Positions 1-6,146 of a stretch of 39,414 nucleotides of DNA are shown one piece after another. A program made the position numbers and the translations under genes. The first letter of the stretch is position 1. The number at the start of each line of letters is the position of its first letter. The notes beneath the pieces are model-generated. The model was not told the origin of the DNA and ran no database searches. It saw only the letters and a program-made list of their open reading frames with translations. The DNA is from an uncultured Brevibacillus sp. (GTDB lineage: Bacteria; Bacillota; Bacilli; Brevibacillales; Brevibacillaceae): NCBI GenBank assembly GCA_946402065.1, contig CAMIVR010000037.1, positions 1 through 39,414 on the forward strand, written 5' to 3'.

Positions 1-51
1 GTGCTGTCACCTTCACGTTTAGAAGTGGGAGACTTCTTTCGGAGGGAAGTT

Positions 52-80
52 AAAAAAACCTTGTCTTATTTTTGACAAGG
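52..80 (-). terminator. Intrinsic terminator of the second TPP riboswitch
   Basis: On the minus strand a perfect 7-bp stem (CCTTGTC/GACAAGG, 8-nt loop) is followed directly by seven T. It lies about 30 nt after the second TPP aptamer, where the expression platform of a transcription-terminating riboswitch is expected. The controlled gene would start left of position 1, outside the window. Confidence 0.85.
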
Positions 81-107
81 GTAACATAACATGATTAAAT
101 GTTATTT

Positions 108-185
108 GCTTCCCTACGCCAGTATTAACTAACAGGTTCAAAGGGTCAGGTTTTAACCTTCTCAACTGCGAACAGTCCCCCCGCA
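108..185 (-). promoter_or_regulatory. TPP riboswitch (thi box), promoter-distal copy
   Basis: Read on the minus strand it shows the TPP aptamer landmarks in order: a G-run at the 5' end, a TTGAGAAGG segment (the CUGAGA-like part), ACCCTTTGAACCTG, then an ATACTGGCGTAGGGAAG 3' end that pairs back to the G-run. It is followed at 52-80 by its own terminator. Such aptamers bind thiamine pyrophosphate and shut off thiamine synthesis or uptake genes. The regulated gene is beyond the left edge, so its identity is unknown. Confidence 0.9.
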
Positions 186-224
186 AACAATAAGTCATAT
201 TCAGTTTTTGCTACACACGATATG

Positions 225-267
225 GAAAATAAAATAGAGCGCCTTCCCGATCCGTGGAAAGCGCTCT
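225..267 (-). terminator. Intrinsic terminator of the first TPP riboswitch
   Basis: Minus-strand hairpin with a perfect 7-bp outer stem (AGAGCGC/GCGCTCT) extended by TTCC/GGAA, followed by the T-rich tail ATTTTATTTT. It sits between the two TPP aptamers, so each aptamer has its own terminator. Confidence 0.85.
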
Positions 268-298
268 AACCATATACATATCGCCATGTAAATGATTC

Positions 299-376
299 GC
301 TTCCCTGCGCTGGTATTAACCAACAGGTTCAAAGGGTCAGGTTTTAACCTTCTCAACTACTAAGTAGTCCCCCCGC
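299..376 (-). promoter_or_regulatory. TPP riboswitch (thi box), promoter-proximal copy
   Basis: A second TPP aptamer, nearly the same as the one at 108-185: the TTGAGAAGG to ACCCTTTGAACCTGTT core is identical, and it ends in TAATACCAGCGCAGGGAAGC. The hypervariable stem between the G-run and TTGAGA differs, so this is an old or diverged duplication and not a recent copy. Both read leftward in series. Tandem TPP riboswitches are known from some Bacillus leaders and give sharper ligand response. Confidence 0.9.
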
Positions 377-443
377 AAATTGCTTCCATTTATTACAGCA
401 TGAATGTTGCAAAAAGTCAAATGGTGTTCAATTTACATCCTCT

Positions 444-1295
444 TTAGCCAGCAGCTGGGGCCGGGGCTGGGCCAGCGCCTTCTGTTGGAGGCGTGTTTTG
501 CATTTTTTCTTTTGCTTTCTCGATTTCTTCCTTCTTCAGAGGTGCGCCAACCTTGAAGCTCTCGATAATTTTGCCCAGTGTCGCCGTATCAAAATCGTCC
601 TGCGCATACAGCTCTACCGTAAAGCCATTGTTCTCCCAAATCACAATTCCGTTTGCGAAGTAAACCGTGGTTCCCTTGATCACTTCTTTTTTCACTTCGT
701 CTGTGGTGCCGATGCCGTTTTCCCCTCCCTTGGAAATCAGGAAATTAACGGTTTTCTCGCCTTTTTCGAACTGTACTTCCGCCATATTTTTGCCATGAAT
801 GACAGTGTTGACGTACTTGTAATCCGCCAGCCAAGATGGGGCCGGGAAGTTTAGCTCCAATGCGGCACGAGCTTCTTGCACAGTCAGCTGAGGACGCGCC
901 TGCAATTGAACCTCGCGGGAAGCATCGCTTGCTGCTTGCCCAGATGCGCTTTTACCTGCGGACACAGTCGGTTCCTTGTCGTATTGGACGATTTGCATAT
1001 TTCCCACCTGAAACCGTGCCAGGATGGATTCCACCATGTTTTGTGCAAAAGATGTAGTCGAGAAAGCACCTGTCAAGCAAGCAATCGCGATAGCACTTAC
1101 GGTTACCGTTTTCCATGTATTTTTTTTCATTACGATCTCATCCTTTTTCATGTAATGTGGTTGAATGGTTCCTGATCTCATCTTGAACGTGAGACGATGG
1201 CAGATTCGGTCTTTGGAGGCTTTGTCAGGTAGCTCCAGATTGGTAAGCAGGTTGGTCAGCTCGCGAAATTCATCTGCATCCAGCCTATTTTTCAT
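444..1295 (-). CDS. Membrane anti-sigma-like protein with DUF4367-type outer domain
   Basis: The 283-residue product has a short charged N-terminal part (about 1-55), one hydrophobic segment at about 61-83, then an outer domain rich in aromatic residues (about 130-255) that resembles DUF4367, and a Pro/Ala-rich tail. The gene overlaps the upstream ECF sigma gene by 11 nt, so the two are translationally coupled and probably form a sigma/anti-sigma pair. The inner part would hold the sigma factor at the membrane. The stretch from residue 56 (MKKNTWK) looks like a signal peptide with its own weak ribosome site, so a second internal start cannot be ruled out. The anti-sigma role is inferred from position. 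Confidence 0.7.
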   Translation of the reverse strand: MKNRLDADEFRELTNLLTNLELPDKASKDRICHRLTFKMRSGTIQPHYMKKDEIVMKKNTWKTVTVSAIAIACLTGAFSTTSFAQNMVESILARFQVGNMQIVQYDKEPTVSAGKSASGQAASDASREVQLQARPQLTVQEARAALELNFPAPSWLADYKYVNTVIHGKNMAEVQFEKGEKTVNFLISKGGENGIGTTDEVKKEVIKGTTVYFANGIVIWENNGFTVELYAQDDFDTATLGKIIESFKVGAPLKKEEIEKAKEKMQNTPPTEGAGPAPAPAAG

Positions 1296-1854
1296 ATTGA
1301 AAACCTCCTTTTTCCAGTTCTTTTTGCAGCTTTTTTAAACATCTGTAGAGGACTACACCGATATTTGAACCGCTGACGCCGAGCAGGTCAGCAATTTCTG
1401 CGTTTTTCAAACCGGCTGCATACTTCATGCCAATAATATTACGCTCCTTGTCGCTTAGCTTTGCCAGAGCCTTGAACAAGGCTTCGTTGCTGTCATCAAG
1501 GATGACAATTTCTTCTGGAGATGACCTTGGTAAAATCATGTCCAGAATTGAATCCAGCGAAAAGGTGACTCTTTTTTTCTGTGAGCGGAAGTAATCCGTC
1601 ACAGCGTTTCTGGCAATCGCAAACAACCAAACTTCAAAATTGGCCTTCTGCGGCGAGTAGCTGTTGTATTTAGAAATCACGACTTCAAATACATGACTGC
1701 AAATCTCTTCCGCTTCATAGTGGTTATTGATTCGGTAGCAAATATATTTGTAGACACGGCTATAATATGCATCGTAAATCGCTGCAAAGCTTTCTTTCGA
1801 CATGATCCCCTTTTGAAGATCACGATTGTCACTGCGGCTGATTCCTGTATTCAC
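1285..1854 (-). CDS. ECF-type RNA polymerase sigma factor
   Basis: The product has sigma-70 region 2 (FAAIYDAYYSRVYKYICYRI through WLFAIARNAVTDYFRSQKKR) and a C-terminal region 4 helix-turn-helix (LSDKERNIIGMKYAAGLKNA, then EIADLLGVSGSNIGVVLYR). It would direct RNA polymerase to a small stress or envelope regulon. Three starts are possible: TTG at 1869 (GGGAGGGG, 6 nt), GTG at 1854 (GGAGG, 8 nt), and ATG at 1803 (AAGGGG, very close). The GTG has the most canonical site and is used here. The 3' end overlaps the membrane gene, which fits co-translation with an anti-sigma factor. Confidence 0.85.
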   Translation of the reverse strand: MNTGISRSDNRDLQKGIMSKESFAAIYDAYYSRVYKYICYRINNHYEAEEICSHVFEVVISKYNSYSPQKANFEVWLFAIARNAVTDYFRSQKKRVTFSLDSILDMILPRSSPEEIVILDDSNEALFKALAKLSDKERNIIGMKYAAGLKNAEIADLLGVSGSNIGVVLYRCLKKLQKELEKGGFQYEK

Positions 1855-1913
1855 TGAAGCAACCTCCAACTACTTCCCCTCCCTTCCCTTATGAGGTGCA
1901 ACCATAAAGAGGT

Positions 1914-1953
1914 AACAAATTGCGCAATTTGTTGTGGTTGTGTGAGTCTCACA
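1914..1953. promoter_or_regulatory. Two palindromes upstream of the sigma gene
   Basis: A perfect 20-bp palindrome, AACAAATTGCGCAATTTGTT, lies at 1914-1933. A second one, TGTGAG-t-CTCACA, lies at 1941-1953. They are 60-100 nt upstream of the sigma gene start, so they could be operators for a dimeric regulator. No T-run follows either, so terminators are unlikely. Confidence 0.4.
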
Positions 1954-2020
1954 TTAGTTAATACGGAAAGTGAATTATTATATTAACAAATTGGGTTTAT
2001 TTTTATTGAAGAAGTTCTTT

Positions 2021-2131
2021 TCATTCTGCTTCGTAATGAGGGCGTTCAAGCGTTCGTTCCAATACGCTTTTGTAACGGCCCCGGACCACATCAGCCGGAA
2101 TTTTCTCCCCAAGCATTGCGTATTCCTTGCA
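2021..2131 (-). pseudogene. C-terminal protein remnant, zeta-toxin-like
   Basis: This lies in the gene-poor, AT-rich stretch 1870-2277. On the minus strand a short frame reads KEYAMLGEKIPADVVRGRYKS and then a charged tail ending in PHYEAE and a stop, with stop codons just upstream. The IPADVVRGRY motif resembles the IPEEVIRRRY segment of zeta-toxin/AAA-type kinases. It is most likely the last 30-odd residues of a deleted gene. Longer frames over the same bases on either strand have no recognisable character. Nothing else was seen in the stretch apart from the palindromes at 1914-1953. Confidence 0.3.
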
Positions 2132-2277
2132 TGGAGATTATTATTGAATAGCCTTAACAATAACCAAAATGAATTTTTGGGATACTCTATACGGCTATCC
2201 TTTCCATGCCATTACCTTTCCATTTAGCACGCAAGAAATCGCGGATTACATGGTTCTCATTCCCTTCTAAAACTGAA

Positions 2278-2916
2278 TTAGTTCGTTTTCTTTAACCCAT
2301 TGGGAACAACTGGTTTTGACAGCCAATGTTGGTCCGTTTGCACATGGTTTTTCCGAACAAATTTAGCAACAGACGTTCCAAAATCTTCGTACGGAAATCC
2401 TACTGTTGTTCGTACCACATATCCCTCTTGCTCGCCGCCAAAAACAGATATTCTGCTGTAGCAATCTTTTATCGTCTCTTCATTCCATATCCCTCTGTAT
2501 AAGACAGGTACCGTTTCTAAACCGAGCAGACCAGCCCATTCAACTGTCTCATCCCAAGACAAACATTTATTCTTTTCATTCCATATGGAAAAAACGTAGA
2601 AATAACTCGTCAGTTCGTTGTAATAGATGGAATGCATCGCATAAACATTTTCGCCACAGATTCTCCATCCTTCCGGGATTTGAAACGAAATCGCGCCATG
2701 CAACATCTTAACCCAATGTCTGGATTCGTGATCTTTACTATCGAGGGACCTTGCGTGAATGTGATCTCGATAAAGCGTGGTATTTTCTCCATCCAGTTTT
2801 TCGGTAACCACAACTTCTTTTCCCTCAAAGTGATTCATCGTTCGCAAAATTTTATCATCGTCGGTCCTGCTTCTTGACCAGGGTACATGAAATGTTCTCG
2901 GATATTTTTTCATCAT
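2278..2916 (-). CDS. ATP-dependent RNA ligase family protein
   Basis: The 212-residue product carries nucleotidyltransferase motifs of RNA ligases: motif I as EKLDGENTTLY (residues 39-49, adenylated lysine in KLDGEN), ICGENVYAMHSIYY (motif III region), EGYVVR (motif IV) and KFVRKNH (motif V). It belongs with the Rnl2/RNA_ligase (PF09414) group and would seal 3'-OH/5'-phosphate RNA ends through ligase-AMP. A GGAGGT site lies 8 nt before the ATG. The gene starts 14 nt after the stop of the kinase-HD gene, so the two form an end-healing and end-sealing pair. At 212 residues it is short and lacks a long C-terminal domain. Its exact ligase class is not certain. Confidence 0.85.
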   Translation of the reverse strand: MMKKYPRTFHVPWSRSRTDDDKILRTMNHFEGKEVVVTEKLDGENTTLYRDHIHARSLDSKDHESRHWVKMLHGAISFQIPEGWRICGENVYAMHSIYYNELTSYFYVFSIWNEKNKCLSWDETVEWAGLLGLETVPVLYRGIWNEETIKDCYSRISVFGGEQEGYVVRTTVGFPYEDFGTSVAKFVRKNHVQTDQHWLSKPVVPNGLKKTN

Positions 2917-2930
2917 CTAATGTCACCTCC

Positions 2931-3893
2931 TCATTTTGCATAAGAATCCCCTTCCTTAAAGAAGTAAAGCTTCCATAGATATTCATCGCCTAATAGCCGA
3001 TAAATTTCTGTCAGATCTTGCTGCGTCCCGTAATTGATCTTCATGTGCATTTGAATCATGTTGACGACTTTGAAGATAAATTCGTCATCGAACTGCAGCT
3101 CTTTTAGAAAATGGCAAGCAATTTGCGCAGAAACATGCTCATGCCCATAATAGGAGTAGTGACCTTTCAACGGTTTGTACGTTTTGCAAAACGGTTTGCC
3201 CGTATCGTGAAACAAGGCAACCACTTGCATTAGAAATTTGTCTTCTTCCGTATAAAAAGCATTCACATAATCAAAAACAAGATAGGTGTGCATGCACAAC
3301 GTGTGCTGGTGATGTGGATTTTCTTGATTGAATTGATACATCTCCTTAACGAAAGGTATGCCATTCAATTTTTCAAACAATTCTTCATAAGATGGTTCAC
3401 TTTTTACGAATTGAACAAATTCATCTTTACCAACTGAATATGGCATTTGTTCATGCAACAAATGGATTTGATCCCATCCCTCATTCAAAATGGGGAAATG
3501 GAAATTTTTCCTCATCTTGTTCAAGATGTATTCATCCACTTTTCTTTTTCGGGATCGATTGCGTTCCAGGCAAATGGAATATGGAACATCTAAGTAATAA
3601 CATTCCTTGTGTACATCGGGAAATTTAGAAAGAACCTTCATTCTCTTCTCTCTGTCGATGTTTGTTGCATCCAATATGACATTTTTGTCATTCGCGAATT
3701 CGGTTTCGATTTTTGAATATACTTCAAAAAATACTTGCGCAGTCCGTTTTTGTTTATCTTCATCGCCGAATAAGTTTTTCCGAATCTCATCGGTCGAAAC
3801 AATCGTTGCCCTTTCCTTTTTGGCAATTTCTTGTGCCCACTTACTTTTGCCGCTTCCGGCAATGCCAGACATCATGATCAATTTTTTCATCAC
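2931..3893 (-). CDS. Polynucleotide 5'-kinase fused to an HD phosphohydrolase
   Basis: The N-terminal half is a T4 Pnk-like P-loop kinase: Walker A GIAGSGKSKWA (about 10-20), STDEIRKNLFGD, DATNIDREKRM and an Arg-rich lid RNRSRKRK. The C-terminal half has HD-superfamily metal motifs: MHTYLVFDY, ALFHDTGKP and YYGHEHVSA. A kinase plus HD phosphatase can phosphorylate 5'-OH ends and remove 2',3'-cyclic or terminal phosphates, as shown for Runella HD-Pnk, though there the HD part comes first. It is the first gene of the pair with the RNA ligase. The start is GTG at 3893 (AAAGGAGG, 10 nt) or the next ATG at 3890. The RNA-repair role is an inference from domains and neighbour. Confidence 0.85.
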   Translation of the reverse strand: MMKKLIMMSGIAGSGKSKWAQEIAKKERATIVSTDEIRKNLFGDEDKQKRTAQVFFEVYSKIETEFANDKNVILDATNIDREKRMKVLSKFPDVHKECYYLDVPYSICLERNRSRKRKVDEYILNKMRKNFHFPILNEGWDQIHLLHEQMPYSVGKDEFVQFVKSEPSYEELFEKLNGIPFVKEMYQFNQENPHHQHTLCMHTYLVFDYVNAFYTEEDKFLMQVVALFHDTGKPFCKTYKPLKGHYSYYGHEHVSAQIACHFLKELQFDDEFIFKVVNMIQMHMKINYGTQQDLTEIYRLLGDEYLWKLYFFKEGDSYAK

Positions 3894-4058
3894 TTATCCC
3901 TCACCTCCTTTCAGTGGCAGCCCTTTTGCAGTTCGACCACCGCCAATTTGTAAAAAATTCTGCTTATCCTGACACACCGTCGATCATTGGACCAAGAGGA
4001 ATGCCCAGCTTCATGTCGAATATCTCTAGGAATCCTAAACGAACCGAGGATAAGACGA

Positions 4059-5147
4059 ATGGAGCTTCAATTACTATTTAATGAATATCTACAAGTAAAA
4101 TTCAACAGGAGATTACAGTCCGTTCAAACAGGCTTCTTTGAATACGGCCTCCTTGAAGACGATAGCGCAGAATTATTCTTTGCCGATCGTAAGGACGAGT
4201 CGTTTACGGAGTGGGCGTATGCATTACAGCCAAGAGATCCCAACTACACCATAAACCCGGACTGGAAGCCTGTGCTCTCAGCTCATTTTAAACAACTAGA
4301 TGTATATGATGAACTGATACTATATTATCTGTTGCTTACCATCAACACCACGACTTCCGTTATCAAGCTCAATCCGTTCAATGCAATGAATGATTTTATG
4401 AAGAACTATTGTTTCTTTCAGTTCGCTCAATTGACTGATGCTTCCAGATTGAACGATGAACAGAGACATCAATTAAGCGACTTTTTCTTCTTTTTCTACC
4501 TGTATGCTCACCCTGTAAATGAGGAGACCCTCTACTCCTTTGCATTCAACGGGAAAGATTTGGTTCATACGAAAACCGGTATAAATATTGAGCATTATTT
4601 TTCTCTCTATCACGATTACTACATTGAGAATCTGGACAAGCATAGGGATAAATTGTTCTTAGCTCCACATGAAATAACTGCCTGCAAAACTCTTACGATG
4701 GAGCTGTTAAGGTCGATAGAGGGCAAATCGCCCAAGCTGGCAATGCCTGTGGAAGAAGGGTGCGAAGCTGTATTACAGCTGATAAATGACGTTGATTATT
4801 TGATACATAGTTACTCGGAAAATAAAACAACATTATTCGGGATCATGAGAGACTTTCTCTCCGACAATCGCTCCACCCCTTATCGCGACCATTGTTTCAG
4901 TACTTTGCTTCAGAATTATGTCTGTTATATCCTTTATTTTACATTTGATGAAATCAATGATTTGGTAGATTACTTTAAAGGCACACCACAATGGTGCGAA
5001 CTGATTATCAATAAAATCTTTACGGATGCCATCTTTATTCGGAAGATTATGAAGCAAAACCAGATAGATATTACCGAATATAAACAGGTTATCGAATTTT
5101 TCGACACGGATGCCCGAGAGATCTATCTTTCATCCAAAAGAAAGTAG
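4059..5147 (+). CDS. Protein of unknown function, divergent from the RNA-repair genes
   Basis: I do not recognise this family. From the ATG at 4059 the product has 362 residues; a TTG at 3987 would add 24, but that extension (DQEECPASCRIS...) looks non-coding. A weak GAGG lies 9 nt before the ATG. The protein is acidic, rich in Phe, Tyr, Leu, Asp and Asn, appears mostly helical, and has no signal peptide, clear membrane segment or nucleotide-binding motif. It has runs of Phe (DFFFFFYLYAH near the middle). It is the only plus-strand gene in the first 15 kb, shares the short 3.89-4.06 kb intergenic region with the kinase-HD gene, and has similarly AT-rich codon use. This suggests they arrived together. 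Confidence 0.65.
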   Translation: MELQLLFNEYLQVKFNRRLQSVQTGFFEYGLLEDDSAELFFADRKDESFTEWAYALQPRDPNYTINPDWKPVLSAHFKQLDVYDELILYYLLLTINTTTSVIKLNPFNAMNDFMKNYCFFQFAQLTDASRLNDEQRHQLSDFFFFFYLYAHPVNEETLYSFAFNGKDLVHTKTGINIEHYFSLYHDYYIENLDKHRDKLFLAPHEITACKTLTMELLRSIEGKSPKLAMPVEEGCEAVLQLINDVDYLIHSYSENKTTLFGIMRDFLSDNRSTPYRDHCFSTLLQNYVCYILYFTFDEINDLVDYFKGTPQWCELIINKIFTDAIFIRKIMKQNQIDITEYKQVIEFFDTDAREIYLSSKRK

Positions 5148-5165
5148 CCTCCCCTCCCTTATCTT

Positions 5166-5191
5166 CAAAAAGAGCAGCACTCAGCTGCTCT
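5166..5191 (-). terminator. Intrinsic terminator, minus strand
   Basis: Perfect 8-bp stem AGAGCAGC/GCTGCTCT with a 5-nt loop, followed on the minus strand by TTTTTGAAG. It lies just after the true end of the TerD-family pseudogene at 5215. It is also close to the stop of the plus-strand gene, but no T-run follows in that direction. Confidence 0.75.
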
Positions 5192-5214
5192 CCTCTCAAC
5201 ACATTTATTTGCAC

Positions 5215-6022
5215 TCAAACCAGATATTCAGCCATAATTTGTTCGATATCGAATGGAGTAACCCCATTTTCCACCGAAAAAATCGTATCGGCCTGCTTCG
5301 GATCCTCCACCTGCTCCCCTCTGGCCTTGGCATGGAGCGTGAATAAGTCATGCAGGTCTGGTTTTCGAATTTTGGTTCCCCTCGACATTATTGCAGTGAT
5401 GAGGATGTCTTGTAAGCGATAGGTCTGTCCAGATGACCGTACGCTCCGCTAAATCCATGATGACGGGAATCACAATCTGCGTATCGGCAGTGACGTCCAG
5501 CTTGTTCACCACCGTCAAAGGCTCGAAGATCTCACCGGAACCCGGTTTTTTGCGCATCATCCAGCCCGCAAAACATTCCGGCAAATCGCAATAAGGCTGA
5601 CTCGTAAACGAAAACAGGGTGGCCACAACATAGCGTCCTCCATATTCGACGATGGAAGGGATATGCAGGTCAATGAACTCGCATGCGCCCTGAGGGGCTG
5701 ATACGATATCTCCGCTGTGGACGGCCCGGTATTTGTCATGATCAAAGAGTCCAGGAAAGCCATATCCCTAATATGATAGCCTGGACGCCTCCTCTCTTAT
5801 ATAGAACTCCTTCAGGAAAGCTGCAACCCTATTTCGCCAAATGAAGTAGAAGGAAGGATCGTAATAGCCTGAAGGCAAAGGTTCAAAGTTCGTGACCCGA
5901 ACCTTTGATGTACTCATCATCTCAGAGTTCACGACGTACCAACAGGGTGAAAGTATTACGACTTTATAAAAAAGATTCCTGCCTGATCGTTCAACGAGCA
6001 GCAAAAACGGATGCCATAGCAC
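5215..6022 (-). pseudogene. TerD-family protein gene, broken by a stop and a frameshift
   Basis: Minus-strand reading gives a TerD-like segment: GLFDHDKYRAVHSGDIVSAP, GACEFIDLHIPSIVEYGGRY, SFTSQPYCDLPECFAGWMMR, DVTADTQIVIPVIMDLAERT, VIWTDLSL. These continue without a stop from 5765 to 5348. At 5768-5770 an in-frame TAG separates them from an upstream part (5771-6022) in the same frame. Near 5350-5365 the frame shifts, and the natural C-terminus (DLFTLHAKARGEQVEDPKQA ... TPFDIEQIMAEYLV) continues in another frame to a stop at 5215. No credible start or N-terminus was found. TerD domains are Ca-binding stress/tellurite-resistance modules. The identity is fairly clear; the break assumes the sequence is correct. 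Confidence 0.75.
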
Positions 6023-6146
6023 CAGAAAAATTTACGCTACCGTTCTCCGTTAACTGAAACCCGTTCTTTCCCGCCAGAGACCACTACAAAAATTCGTCCA
6101 AGCTGATTTGACGAATTGAGGGCGTCGGGCACCCCTCCCTGCTTCA

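Noticed and set aside
1970..2227. Plus-strand 85-codon frame
   Set aside because: AT-rich, no ribosome site; the minus-strand reading has more protein-like character as a remnant.
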